DNA from: Streptomyces sp. NA02950
Lineage (GTDB): Bacteria; Actinomycetota; Actinomycetes; Streptomycetales; Streptomycetaceae
Direction: 5' to 3'
NCBI RefSeq assembly: GCF_013364155.1
Contig: NZ_CP054916.1
Location: 2,596,001 to 2,660,000 of the forward strand
Length of the DNA: 64,000 nucleotides
Below, piece by piece: positions 32,217 through 41,381 of the stretch. A program made the position numbers and the translations under genes. Under the pieces are notes generated by a model. It searched no databases and was not told the origin of the DNA. It worked only from the letters and a program-made list of their open reading frames with translations. Position 1 is the stretch's first letter, and each line of letters opens with the position of its first letter.

Positions 32217-32998
32217 CCGGGCAGCACCTCTTCCCGGCCTTCTCGGCTTTCCCTGCTTTTCCGGTCTTTCCGGTCTTCCTGGCTTTTCCGGCCGCGCGCG
32301 GCGCGTCCGCGCACCACGAGGACGGCGGGGGCGGCGAGCGCGGCAGCGAGCACCGGCACCCCGGCGGGCAGCAGCGGCTGGCAGCCGAGGACGAGCAGCA
32401 CACCGAGTCCGGCCACGGCGCGCTCGAGAGTGGAGCGGAGCATCGGTGCCAGCAGGGCGAGGAAGACGGCGGGCCCTGCGGCATCCAGGCCCCACGCGGC
32501 GGTGTCGCCGAGCGCGGACGCCCCCAGGGCGCCGATCAGGGTGGTGAGGTTCCACAGGACGTACAGGGTCAGCCCGGTGACGGTGAAGCCGAGACGGGCG
32601 GTGCGCCGGTCGGGCTGGGCGAGGGCGACGGCGGAGGTCTCGTCGATGACCCAGTGGGCGGCCAGGGGGCGCACCGGCCGGGGGAGGCCGAGCAGCCCGG
32701 ACAGCCGCAGCCCGTAGAAGGCGTTACGCGCCCCGAGGAAGAACGCCCCGGCGGCGGCCGTGAACGGATTGCCGCCCGCCGCGAGCGCCCCGACCAGCGC
32801 GAACTGCGAGGCACCGGTGAACACCAGCAGACTCAGCGCACAGGTCTGCAACAGGCCGAGCCCGGCGCCCGCCGAGGTCACACCGAAGGCGAAACCGGAG
32901 AGCCCGACGGCGACACCGACGCCCAGGGCGTCACGGACGACGGCGGAGTCCGCCGCGGGCGCGGCGGACTCGTTTCGTATGTCTATCTGTTCTGGCAC
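32213..32998 (-). CDS. azlC: AzlC-family branched-chain amino acid permease
   Basis: The AzlC-type permease has about 261 residues: DALGVGVAVGLSGFAFGVTSAGAGL, CALSLLVFTGASQFALVGALAAGGNPFTAAAGAFFLGARNAFYGLRL, HWVIDETSAVALAQ and further TM segments. The C-terminal cytosolic tail is odd. It is a run of Arg/Lys/Ser/Glu units (RKSQEDRKDRKSRESREGREEVLPG type) encoded by short tandem repeats at about 32232-32290, absent from typical AzlC proteins. GTG 32998 lies 10 nt after the araC stop. The longer frame from 33049 overlaps araC. The operon is araC-azlC-azlD. Confidence 0.9.
   Translation of the reverse strand: MPEQIDIRNESAAPAADSAVVRDALGVGVAVGLSGFAFGVTSAGAGLGLLQTCALSLLVFTGASQFALVGALAAGGNPFTAAAGAFFLGARNAFYGLRLSGLLGLPRPVRPLAAHWVIDETSAVALAQPDRRTARLGFTVTGLTLYVLWNLTTLIGALGASALGDTAAWGLDAAGPAVFLALLAPMLRSTLERAVAGLGVLLVLGCQPLLPAGVPVLAAALAAPAVLVVRGRAARGRKSQEDRKDRKSRESREGREEVLPG
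32232..32290. repeat. Short tandem repeats encoding the AzlC C-terminal tail
   Basis: CTTTTCCGG/CTTTCCGGT-type units of 9-12 bp recur about five times. They are pyrimidine-rich on the plus strand and thus purine-rich (AAG, GAC, CGG codons) in the gene. They look like a repeat expansion that has lengthened the reading frame. Confidence 0.7.
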
Positions 32999-33008
32999 AT
33001 CCCGAACG

Positions 33009-33869
33009 CTAGGCGGACGTATCCGGTCCGGTCTTGTACGTTCTTGCACGCTCGCGCCGGTAGGCGCCCGGTGGCACCCCCACGATCCGGGTGAAGTGCC
33101 GGTTCAGATGGGGCTGATCGGTGAAGCCGACGGCCGCGGCCGCCTCGGCCGGTGCGGTTCCCGCGTCCAGGAGGCGGCGGGCCCGGCGCACCCGGGCGTC
33201 GGTCAGCCAGGTGTGCGGCGGCATCCCGTAGGCGGCGCGGAAGGCGCGCAGCAGAGCGAACGGCCCGGTGCCCAGCTCGGCGGCCAGCCGCTCCAGGGAC
33301 GGCGGGTCCGCCATCCGCTCCTCCAGCAGCGCCCGGGCGCGCACCGCGATCCGCGCACCCGCCGTGGGTGCCGTGCGCGCGGGGAGCGGGCCGCCGTGGT
33401 TGCGCAGCAGACGGGCGACGGCGACGCGCAGCAGACTGTCGGCGGCCAGGGCGTTGCCCTCCTCTGCGGCCCGGTGCACCTCGGTGACCAGCCGGGCGGT
33501 GCGCGGATCGTGGACGACGGGGGCCCCGAACCCGGCCGTACCGCGCAGGGCGGTGGTCTCGGCGGCGATGGCGGCGACCACGTCCACGCCCGGGTACAGC
33601 ACGCTGTAGCTCCACCCCTCGGGCACCCCGGCCCGTCCGGTGTGCGGGGTGTCGGGGTTGATGAGGGCGAGCCCACCGGGCCCGGCCCGCTCCACCGCGC
33701 CGCGGTGGTGGAACTCCTCGACGCCCTTTGTGATCGCCGCGATCACAAAGGTCTCGTGGGTGTGCTGGACGAAGGTCTTGCGGATGTAGCGGGCGCGGAG
33801 CAGATCCACCCCTGGCAGCTGGGGGTGCCGCCAGTGCCGCGCGCTCTCACCTGTGCCCATGCCATCCAT
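33009..33869 (-). CDS. AraC-family transcriptional regulator
   Basis: The product has about 286 residues. An N-terminal cupin-like sensing domain (HTHETFVIAAITKGVEEFHHRG, GGLALINPDTPHTG) precedes two C-terminal helix-turn-helix motifs (SLERLAAELGTGPFALLRAFRAAYGMPPHTWLTDARVRRARRLL, then PAEAAAAVGFTDQPHLNRHFTRIVGVPPGAYRR). It is the first gene of an operon with azlCD and likely controls that exporter. ATG 33869 or 33860 are possible; an upstream open frame to 33950 lacks family similarity. It is divergent from lhr with about 75 bp between starts. Confidence 0.9.
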   Translation of the reverse strand: MDGMGTGESARHWRHPQLPGVDLLRARYIRKTFVQHTHETFVIAAITKGVEEFHHRGAVERAGPGGLALINPDTPHTGRAGVPEGWSYSVLYPGVDVVAAIAAETTALRGTAGFGAPVVHDPRTARLVTEVHRAAEEGNALAADSLLRVAVARLLRNHGGPLPARTAPTAGARIAVRARALLEERMADPPSLERLAAELGTGPFALLRAFRAAYGMPPHTWLTDARVRRARRLLDAGTAPAEAAAAVGFTDQPHLNRHFTRIVGVPPGAYRRERARTYKTGPDTSA

Positions 33870-33943
33870 TGTGCGCCCCGGCTCCACCGCCCCTGACCTG
33901 CGGATCCGGTGGGCTGTCAGTGGTGCGGTGCACGATGGGGGAC

Positions 33944-36900
33944 ATGGCACGCTCGGCCCTCGACGGATTCTCCCCGGCCACCCGCGGATGGTTCACGGGT
34001 GCCTTCACCGCGCCCACGGCCGCGCAGGAGGGGGCCTGGCGAGCCATCGGCGAGGGGTCGGACGTGCTGGTCGTCGCGCCGACCGGCTCCGGCAAGACGC
34101 TGGCCGCCTTCCTGGCCGCCCTGGACCGGCTGGCCGGTGAGCCCCCACCCGCCGAGGCCAAGAAGCGCTGCCGGGTGCTGTACGTCTCCCCGCTGAAGGC
34201 CCTCGCGGTCGACGTCGAGCGCAATCTCCGCAGCCCGCTCACCGGGATCCGCCAGGAGTCCGTCCGGCTCGGCCTGCCCGAGCCGGAGATCCGGGTGGGC
34301 ATCCGCTCCGGTGACACCCCGGCGGCCGAGCGCCGGGCGCTGGCCAGCCGCCCGCCGGACATCCTGATCACCACCCCCGAGTCGCTGTTCCTGATGCTCA
34401 CCTCCGCCACCCGGGACGCGCTGCGCGGAGTGGAGACCGTGATCCTGGACGAGGTGCACGCCGTCGCGGGGACCAAGCGCGGCGCCCATCTCGCGCTCAC
34501 CCTGGAGCGGCTCGACGAACTGCTCGACCGCCCCGCCCGCCGCATCGGGCTGTCGGCCACCGTGCGCCCGGTGGAGGAGGTGGCCCGCTATCTGTCCCCG
34601 CGCCGCGCGGTCGAGATCGTCCAGCCGCCCTCCGGCAAGGAGTTCGACCTGTCGGTGGTCGTCCCGGTCGAGGACCTCGGTGAGCTGGGCGGCTCCCCCG
34701 TGCAGGACGGTGAGACCGGCGAACGCCCCTCGATCTGGCCGCATGTGGAGGAGCGGATCGCCGATCTCGTCCAGGCCCACCGCTCCACGATCGTCTTCGC
34801 CAACTCCCGGCGGCTGGCCGAGCGGTTGTGCAACCGGCTCAACGAGATCGCCTATGAGCGCGCCACCGGCGAGGCGCTGCCCGAGGACCACTCCCCCGCC
34901 GAGCTGATGGGCGGGTCGGGGGCGGCCACGGGCGCGCCCACGCTGCTGGCCCGCGCGCACCACGGCTCGGTGTCCAAGGAGCAGCGAGCGCTGGTCGAGG
35001 AGGACCTCAAGGCCGGGCGGCTGCCCGCGGTGGTCGCCACCTCCAGCCTCGAGCTGGGCATCGACATGGGCGCGGTGGACCTGGTCGTCCAGGTCGAATC
35101 CCCGCCGTCGGTCGCCTCCGGGCTCCAGCGGGTGGGCCGCGCCGGTCACCAGGTGGGCGCGGTCTCCACCGGTGTGGTCTTCCCCAAGTACCGCGGCGAT
35201 CTGGTCCAGTCGGCGGTGGTCACCGAGCGGATGCGCGAAGGGGCCATCGAGGCGCTGCGCGTACCGGCCAACCCGCTGGACGTGCTCGCCCAGCAGCTCG
35301 TCGCCCTCACCGCCATGGACAGCTGGGACGTGGACGAGCTGCTCGCCCTCGTCCGCCGTGCCGCGCCCTTCGCCTCGCTCCCGGAGTCGGCGTACACCTC
35401 GGTGCTGGACATGCTGGCCGGACGCTACCCCTCCGACGCCTTCGCGGAGTTGCGGCCCCGTCTGGTGTGGGACCGCGTCGCCAATACGGTCACCGGGCGG
35501 CCGGGCGCGCAGCGGCTCGCGGTGACCTCCGGCGGCACCATCCCCGACCGCGGGCTGTTCGGTGTCTTCCTCGCGGGCGCCGACCCCAAGAAGGGCGGCG
35601 GCAGGGTGGGGGAGCTGGACGAGGAGATGGTCTACGAGTCGCGGGTGGGCGATGTGTTCACCCTCGGTACCACCTCGTGGCGGATCGAGGACATCACCCG
35701 TGACCGGGTCCTGGTCTCCCCCGCCCCCGGCGTCCCCGGCCGCCTCCCGTTCTGGAAGGGCGACCAACTCGGCCGTCCGCTCGAACTGGGCCGTGCGCTG
35801 GGCGCGTTCCTGCGCGAGGTCGGCGCCCTGACGCCCGAGGCGGCCCGGGCGCGGCTGCTGGCCGCCGGTCTGGACGCCTGGGCCGCGGACAATGTCACCG
35901 CCTATCTCGACGAGCAGCGCCGGGCCTGCGGCCATGTGCCCGACGACCGGACCATCGTGGTGGAGCGGTTCCGCGACGAGCTGGGCGACTGGCGGGTTGT
36001 GGTCCACTCCCCCTTCGGCGCCCAGGTCCACGCCCCCTGGGCGCTCGCCCTGGGGGCCCGGCTGTCCGAGCGGTACGGCATGGACGCGCAGGTGATGCAC
36101 GCCGACGACGGCATCGTGCTACGCCTGCCCGACGCCGATCTGATGGGCCTGGACCTCCTCGACGGCGATCCGATGGGGCGGGGCACCGAGTACGACACCG
36201 AGCAGTCCCCCGTGGGTGCCGCCGATGCCGTCTTCGACAAGGGCGAGATCGGCGGCATCGTCACCGACCAGGTCGGCGGCTCGGCCCTGTTCGCGTCCCG
36301 CTTCCGCGAATGCGCCGCCCGCGCCCTCCTGCTGCCGCGGCGCAACCCCGGCAAGCGCACCCCGCTGTGGCAGCAGCGCCAGCGCGCCGCTCAACTGCTC
36401 CAGGTGGCGAGCGAGTTCGGCTCCTTCCCGATCGTCCTGGAGGCCGTCCGCGAATGCCTCCAGGACGTCTTCGACGTCCCGGGCCTCACCGAGCTGATGG
36501 GCGACATCGAGGCCCGCCGGGTGCGGCTGGTGGAAGTCACCACCCCCGAGCCGTCGCCCTTTGCCCGCTCGCTGCTCTTCGGTTATGTCGCCCAGTTCCT
36601 CTACGAGGGCGACTCCCCGCTGGCCGAGCGCCGCGCCGCGGCCCTCTCCCTGGACTCGCGACTGCTGGCCGAGCTGCTGGGCCAGGCCGAGCTGCGCGAG
36701 CTGCTCGACGCCGAGGTCCTGGCCGAGCTGGAGCGCGAGCTGCAATGGCTCACCGAGGACCGCCGGGTCAAGGACGCCGAGGGCGTCGCCGATCTGCTGC
36801 GACTGCTCGGCCCGCTCACCGGGGCCGGGCTGGCCGAGCGCGGCGCCGACCCGCGGTGGGCCGAGGAGCTGGCGGCGGCCCGGCGCGCCATCCGGGTCCG

Positions 36901-38623
36901 GATCGCGGGAGAGGACCACTGGGCGGCCGTCGAGGACGCCGGGCGGCTGCGTGACGCCCTCGGCACAGCGCTGCCGGTGGGTGTCCCCGAGGCGTTCACC
37001 GAGCCGGTCAAGGACCCCCTCGGCGATCTGCTGGCCCGATACGCCCGCACCCACGGCCCGTTCACCTCCGCCCGGGCCGCCGCCCGCTTCGGCCTCGGCA
37101 CGGCCGTCACCGACGGCGCCCTGCACCGGCTCGCCGCGAGCGGCCGGATCGTCCAGGGCGAGTTCCACCCCGCCGGCGTGGGCCAGGAATGGTGCGACGC
37201 GGCCGTCCTGCGGCGCCTGCGCCGCCGCTCGCTCGCAGCGCTGCGCCATGAGCTGGAGCCCGTACCGCCCGCGGCCCTGGCCGCCTTCCTCCCCCAGTGG
37301 CAGCATCTGGGCACCCACAGCCTCCGCGGTATCGACGGCCTGGTGCGCGCGATCGAGCAGCTCCAGGGGGCGCCGGTGCCCGCCTCCGCCCTGGAGAAGC
37401 TGGTGCTGCCCTCCCGGGTCGGCGACTACCACCCCACGATGCTCGACGAGCTGACCGCCGCCGGGGAGGTGGTCTGGGCCGGAGCGGGCGCGCTGCCCGG
37501 CAAGGACGGCTGGGTCACCCTCCATCTGGCGGAGACCGCGCCGCTGCTGCTGCACACCCCTCATCCGTTCGAGGCGAGCCCGCTCCACCAGGCCGTGCTG
37601 GAAGCCCTGGCCGGGGGCTACGGGCTGTTCTTCCGCCAGATCGCCGATCACGTACGCGCCGCCGGGCACGAGTTCCAGGACCTACAGCTCGCCGAGGCCA
37701 TCTGGGACCTGGCCTGGTCCGGGCGGCTCACCGGTGACACCCTGGCCCCGCTCCGCTCCCTGCTGGGCTCGGGCCGCACCGCGGGCTCCACCGCCCATCG
37801 CGCCAAGCGCGCGGTCCCCCGGGGGCGCTACGGCGGCCTCGCGGTACGCACCGGTCGCCCCACCGCCTCGCGCGGCGGGCCGCCCACCGTCGCCGGGCGC
37901 TGGTCGCTGCTGCCGGAGCGCGTGTCCGACCCCACCCACCGGGCACACGCCCTGGCGCACACCCTCCTGGACCGGCACGGAGTGGTCACCCGCGGGGCGG
38001 TCGCCGCCGAGGGCGTCGAAGGCGGTTTCTCCGCCGCGTACCGGGTGCTGTCCGCTTTCGAGGAGACCGGCCAGGCACGCCGCGGCTATGTGGTCGAGGG
38101 GCTGGGCGCCGCCCAGTTCGCGATGGACGGCGCGGTGGACCGGCTCCGCGCGGTCAGCACCGCCCGCGACCGCGCCGCCGACCCCGCCCCGGGACCGGTC
38201 TTCGACGGGCGGCCGGGGCAGTCCGCCCGGCGCGCCGTCGTCCTGGCCGCCGCCGACCCCGCCAATGCCTATGGCGCGGCCCTGCCCTGGCCCGATCCGC
38301 CCGCGGACGCGGGCCACCGGCCGGGCCGCAAGGCGGGGTCGCTGGTGGTGCTCGTCGACGGCGAGCTGACCCTCTACATGGAGCGCGGCGGCAAGACCCT
38401 GCTCGCCTGGCCCTCGGGTCAGGCCGAGGCCGCCTCCCCCGAGGACGACGGCAGGCTGCGGGCGGCGGTCGAGGAGCTGGCCGGGTCGGCCCGCGCGGGC
38501 GCCCTGGGCAGCGTGACCGTCGAGCGGATCAACGGCGGTGCCGCGCTGTCGTCCCCGGTCGGCCGCGTCCTGGAGGCCGCCGGTTTCCACCCGACGCCGC
38601 GCGGTCTGCGGCTGCGCCCCTGA
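33944..38623 (+). CDS. lhr: Lhr-type superfamily 2 ATP-dependent helicase
   Basis: The 1559-residue helicase has motif Q/I (FTAPTAAQEGAWRAI, VVAPTGSGKTLAAFLAAL), Ia (VLYVSPLKALAVDVERNL), Ib (ITTPESLFLML), II (VILDEVHAVAG), III (IGLSATVRP) and motifs IV-VI (IVFANSRRLAERL, VVATSSLELGIDMGAVDLVVQVESP, LQRVGRAGHQ). The long C-terminal half matches Lhr-CTD, so this is the full-length actinobacterial type that translocates 3'-5' on single-stranded DNA and opens RNA-DNA hybrids. ATG 33944 is favoured, 33935 possible. The next gene, nei, starts 10 nt later, so a DNA-repair operon is likely. Confidence 0.95.
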   Translation: MARSALDGFSPATRGWFTGAFTAPTAAQEGAWRAIGEGSDVLVVAPTGSGKTLAAFLAALDRLAGEPPPAEAKKRCRVLYVSPLKALAVDVERNLRSPLTGIRQESVRLGLPEPEIRVGIRSGDTPAAERRALASRPPDILITTPESLFLMLTSATRDALRGVETVILDEVHAVAGTKRGAHLALTLERLDELLDRPARRIGLSATVRPVEEVARYLSPRRAVEIVQPPSGKEFDLSVVVPVEDLGELGGSPVQDGETGERPSIWPHVEERIADLVQAHRSTIVFANSRRLAERLCNRLNEIAYERATGEALPEDHSPAELMGGSGAATGAPTLLARAHHGSVSKEQRALVEEDLKAGRLPAVVATSSLELGIDMGAVDLVVQVESPPSVASGLQRVGRAGHQVGAVSTGVVFPKYRGDLVQSAVVTERMREGAIEALRVPANPLDVLAQQLVALTAMDSWDVDELLALVRRAAPFASLPESAYTSVLDMLAGRYPSDAFAELRPRLVWDRVANTVTGRPGAQRLAVTSGGTIPDRGLFGVFLAGADPKKGGGRVGELDEEMVYESRVGDVFTLGTTSWRIEDITRDRVLVSPAPGVPGRLPFWKGDQLGRPLELGRALGAFLREVGALTPEAARARLLAAGLDAWAADNVTAYLDEQRRACGHVPDDRTIVVERFRDELGDWRVVVHSPFGAQVHAPWALALGARLSERYGMDAQVMHADDGIVLRLPDADLMGLDLLDGDPMGRGTEYDTEQSPVGAADAVFDKGEIGGIVTDQVGGSALFASRFRECAARALLLPRRNPGKRTPLWQQRQRAAQLLQVASEFGSFPIVLEAVRECLQDVFDVPGLTELMGDIEARRVRLVEVTTPEPSPFARSLLFGYVAQFLYEGDSPLAERRAAALSLDSRLLAELLGQAELRELLDAEVLAELERELQWLTEDRRVKDAEGVADLLRLLGPLTGAGLAERGADPRWAEELAAARRAIRVRIAGEDHWAAVEDAGRLRDALGTALPVGVPEAFTEPVKDPLGDLLARYARTHGPFTSARAAARFGLGTAVTDGALHRLAASGRIVQGEFHPAGVGQEWCDAAVLRRLRRRSLAALRHELEPVPPAALAAFLPQWQHLGTHSLRGIDGLVRAIEQLQGAPVPASALEKLVLPSRVGDYHPTMLDELTAAGEVVWAGAGALPGKDGWVTLHLAETAPLLLHTPHPFEASPLHQAVLEALAGGYGLFFRQIADHVRAAGHEFQDLQLAEAIWDLAWSGRLTGDTLAPLRSLLGSGRTAGSTAHRAKRAVPRGRYGGLAVRTGRPTASRGGPPTVAGRWSLLPERVSDPTHRAHALAHTLLDRHGVVTRGAVAAEGVEGGFSAAYRVLSAFEETGQARRGYVVEGLGAAQFAMDGAVDRLRAVSTARDRAADPAPGPVFDGRPGQSARRAVVLAAADPANAYGAALPWPDPPADAGHRPGRKAGSLVVLVDGELTLYMERGGKTLLAWPSGQAEAASPEDDGRLRAAVEELAGSARAGALGSVTVERINGGAALSSPVGRVLEAAGFHPTPRGLRLRP

Positions 38624-38633
38624 GAGGCCGCCC

Positions 38634-39464
38634 ATGCCCGAAGGAGACACCGTCTGGCAGACGGCCCAGCGCCTGCACACGGCGCTCGCGGGCGCCCCGC
38701 TCACCGGATGCGATCTGCGCGTCCCCCGGCTGGCGACCGCCGATCTCACCGGCCGCCGGGTCCTGGAGGTCGTCCCGCGCGGCAAGCATCTGCTGACCCG
38801 CGTCGAGGGCGGTCTCACCCTCCACTCCCATCTGCGGATGGACGGCGCCTGGTATGTGTACGGCACCGGGGAACGGTGGCGCGGCGGTCCGCACCACCAG
38901 ATCCGCGCCGTCCTCGCCACGGCCGAGCGCACCGCCGTCGGCTACCGGCTCCCGGTGCTGGAACTGCTGCGCACCACCGAGGAGGCCCGCGCGGTCGGTC
39001 ATCTGGGCCCCGACCTCCTCGGCCCCGACTGGGATCCGGACGAGGCGCTGCGCAGACTGCTCGCCGACCCGTCCCGGCCCCTGGGCGAGGCCCTGCTCGA
39101 CCAGCGCAATCTGGCTGGGATCGGCAATGTCTACAAGTCCGAGTTGTGCTTCGTGCTGCGGCTCTCGCCCTGGCTGCCGATCGGGGACGTCCCCTCCCCC
39201 GAGCGCCTGGTGACCGTCGCCAAACGCCTGCTGGAGGTCAACCGGAACCGCCGGGCCCGCGTCACCACGGCGCAGTCCCGCCCCGACCGCAGGCTGTGGG
39301 TGTACGGCCGCCCGGGGCGCCCCTGTCTGCGCTGCGGTACGCCGGTGTGCGCCGCCGACCAGGGACACGCGGGCCAGGAGCGCACCACCTTCTGGTGTCC
39401 GGGCTGTCAGCCGGAACCACAGGGGCCGCCGTCCGCACCCCGCTCATCGGCACCCACCAATTGA
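38634..39464 (+). CDS. nei: Formamidopyrimidine-DNA glycosylase / endonuclease VIII
   Basis: The 276-residue bifunctional glycosylase starts MPEGDT, giving the catalytic Pro and Glu directly after Met. It has the conserved lysine in PRGKHLL, the H2TH region (LGEALLDQRNLAGIGNVYKSELCFVLRL) and a C-terminal zinc finger with CLRCGTPV and WCPGCQ. PEGDTV is the endonuclease VIII (Nei) type rather than Fpg (PELPE). It excises oxidised pyrimidines and nicks the abasic site. It lies 10 nt after lhr. The C-terminal tail after the finger is Pro/Ser-rich. Confidence 0.95.
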   Translation: MPEGDTVWQTAQRLHTALAGAPLTGCDLRVPRLATADLTGRRVLEVVPRGKHLLTRVEGGLTLHSHLRMDGAWYVYGTGERWRGGPHHQIRAVLATAERTAVGYRLPVLELLRTTEEARAVGHLGPDLLGPDWDPDEALRRLLADPSRPLGEALLDQRNLAGIGNVYKSELCFVLRLSPWLPIGDVPSPERLVTVAKRLLEVNRNRRARVTTAQSRPDRRLWVYGRPGRPCLRCGTPVCAADQGHAGQERTTFWCPGCQPEPQGPPSAPRSSAPTN

Positions 39465-39496
39465 CGGCCCGTCAGATCCAGTCGTACCGTCGCTCC

Positions 39497-40276
39497 ATGA
39501 CCCCCGCGTCGGCGTACGACCTCAGTGGCCGCACCGCCCTGGTCACGGGTGCGGCCGGGGGTATCGGGCGGGCCACCGCCGTTCTGCTCGCCGCGGCCGG
39601 GGCCGCCGTCCACTGCGCCGATCTCGACGAGGAGGGGGCGCGCCGGACCGTGGAGCGGATCACCCTGTCCGGCGGCAGCGCCCGCGCCCACGCGCTCGAT
39701 GTCGCCGACCGGGGCCAGGTCTCCGCCGTCGTCAGGGCAGTCGTCCAGGATGGGGGCCGACTGGACGTACTGGCCGCCATCGCCGGGATCATGCACAGCA
39801 GCCCGGTGCTGGAAACCGACGAGGCCGATCTCGACCGGGTCCTCGCGGTCAACTTCAAGGGCGTGCTGTACGGCTGCCGGGAGGCGGCACGCGCCATGAT
39901 CGCCCAGGGGACGGGCGGCTCCATCGTCACGATGGCCTCCGGCGCGATCGACACCGGCACCCCGGGGCTGCTGTGCTACGGCGTCGCCAAAGCGGCAGTC
40001 GTCCAGCTCACCCGGACGCTCGCGGCCGAGGTGGGTCGCCACGGCATCCGCGTCAACGCCGTGGCCCCCGGCTGGGTCCGCACCCCCATGACCGCGCGGA
40101 ACAGCGACGAGGAGCGACGGCTCACCGAGGAACCCATGGCGCGGCGCACTCCACTGGGGCGGGTCGGCGAACCCGATGACATCGCCCACGCGGTGCTCCA
40201 TCTGGCGTCCGGGGCCTCGTCCTTCACGACCGGCCAGATCCTGCGCCCGAATGGTGGAGTCGCGATGCCGTGGTGA
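39497..40276 (+). CDS. Short-chain dehydrogenase/reductase
   Basis: The 259-residue classical SDR has cofactor motif TGAAGGIG (about residues 16-23), the catalytic serine in VTMASGAID, and YGVAK (Tyr and Lys of the YxxxK pair). NAVAPGWVRTPM and the C-terminal FTTGQILRPNGG also fit. CADLDEEG after the second strand (Asp) suggests NAD rather than NADP. The substrate is unknown. ATG 39497 has no clear ribosome-binding site; a promoter-like TTGACG lies at about 39461. Its last 53 bp overlap the convergent small gene at 40224-40493. Confidence 0.88.
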   Translation: MTPASAYDLSGRTALVTGAAGGIGRATAVLLAAAGAAVHCADLDEEGARRTVERITLSGGSARAHALDVADRGQVSAVVRAVVQDGGRLDVLAAIAGIMHSSPVLETDEADLDRVLAVNFKGVLYGCREAARAMIAQGTGGSIVTMASGAIDTGTPGLLCYGVAKAAVVQLTRTLAAEVGRHGIRVNAVAPGWVRTPMTARNSDEERRLTEEPMARRTPLGRVGEPDDIAHAVLHLASGASSFTTGQILRPNGGVAMPW

Positions 40277-40493
40277 CCCTTCCGCCCCTTCGCCGGGGCG
40301 AGGGCCCGCAGTGCACCGGCAGCAGGCTCAGCCCCCAGCCGCCGACCGCCAGGGCGCCTTCCACGGGCCCGGCCGCGTCCGGCGACAGGGCCAGCCGGAA
40401 GACCGACCACCACCACAGACCGCCGAGAGCCAGCGCGAGCATCCACCGGACCGCCCGTCGGCCCAGCATGCCGGCCCCTCCCACGGCTGCCAT
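40224..40493 (-). CDS. Small membrane protein overlapping the SDR gene 3' end
   Basis: The 89-residue product has two hydrophobic segments (AVRWMLALALGGLWWWSVFRLAL and VEGALAVGGWGLSLLPVHCG) and a basic Arg-rich C-terminus. A textbook AGGAGG lies 5 nt before ATG 40493, the main reason to call it real. It is convergent with the SDR gene and overlaps it by 53 bp, so the two transcripts are complementary at their 3' ends. I do not recognise a family. A GTTCGC-N5-GCG sequence lies about 30 nt upstream. Confidence 0.65.
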   Translation of the reverse strand: MAAVGGAGMLGRRAVRWMLALALGGLWWWSVFRLALSPDAAGPVEGALAVGGWGLSLLPVHCGPSPRRRGGRVTTASRLHHSGAGSGRS

Positions 40494-40756
40494 GACTGCC
40501 TCCTTCGGGCGACGCTAGATGCCTGTTCGCACACGGCGGGAGGGCGCACAGGAGGCACGTCAGCGCGCTTTGGACACCCGCGCTCCCCCAGTCTGCCCAG
40601 CCGGACCGCAGGGCGCACCCAGAGCGAAGCGCACCCCCGAGCACGAGGCGTCCAGGGGTGCGGGTGGGTCCGGAGCGGACGCAGGTCGTCTCGCAGACTG
40701 TGCGGCCATCGCCACCGGGGCGATGACCACACGGCGTGCGAGCGCGACGAGCCGCC

Positions 40757-41236
40757 CTAGCCTCCGTTGACGTTCTCCGCCTGGAACATCCAGTGATGCT
40801 TCTCGAGATCCCGGGTCAGTCCGATCAGAATGTCCTGGCTCACCGGGTCGGGCTCGGCGGTGGCGTCGATGCGCTCACGCATCCGTCCGATCACGGACGC
40901 GAGGGCGTCCACCAGTGTCCGCACGGCATGCGTGTCCTCGGTCCACCCGTCCTTGACCGCGCCGACGGCGCTGGCCTTGGCGACCGTCTCGGCCCGCCCG
41001 TCCGGAGCGACCCCGATCGCCGAGGCCCGCTCCGCCACCGTGTCGGCGTGCGTCCGGGCGGTCGCGACGACCTCGTCGAGCTGCAGATGAACCGTGCGGA
41101 ACCGCGGGCCGACAACCGTCCAGTGGATCTGCTTGCCCACCAGGGCGAGATCCACGAGGTCGACGAGGGCACCCTGGAGAGCGTCACCGACGATCTTCAG
41201 GCTCTCGTCCGCGAGCGGGCTCTTGACCACAGACAT
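40757..41236 (-). CDS. dpsC: Dps-family DNA-binding ferritin-like protein
   Basis: The 159-residue Dps-type miniferritin has a ferroxidase histidine in GKQIHWTVVG and downstream acidic residues in THADTVAERASAIGVAPDGR, plus LEKHHWMFQA at the C-terminus. It lacks a long basic N- or C-terminal tail, so DNA binding may be weak. It stores iron and detoxifies peroxide in 12-subunit shells. AGGAGG precedes ATG 41236. S. coelicolor has three Dps proteins; I recall the one at this locus as DpsC. Confidence 0.9.
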   Translation of the reverse strand: MSVVKSPLADESLKIVGDALQGALVDLVDLALVGKQIHWTVVGPRFRTVHLQLDEVVATARTHADTVAERASAIGVAPDGRAETVAKASAVGAVKDGWTEDTHAVRTLVDALASVIGRMRERIDATAEPDPVSQDILIGLTRDLEKHHWMFQAENVNGG

Positions 41237-41381
41237 CCACTTCCTCCTGTTCGACCGTTAAGCCCCCTTGATTACCTCTCACACCACAGGGTGACCCGAA
41301 AGCCGCCGGACAAACATCGGGCCCCGGTCGGTGAGAACCGACCGGGGCCCGAAGAGCCGCAGGGCAGAGCCTGTCTGTTGA

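Noticed and set aside
33917..36100. Long antisense frames inside lhr
   Set aside because: They contain only His/Gly/Asp-rich low-complexity translation and overlap all conserved helicase motifs on the other strand.
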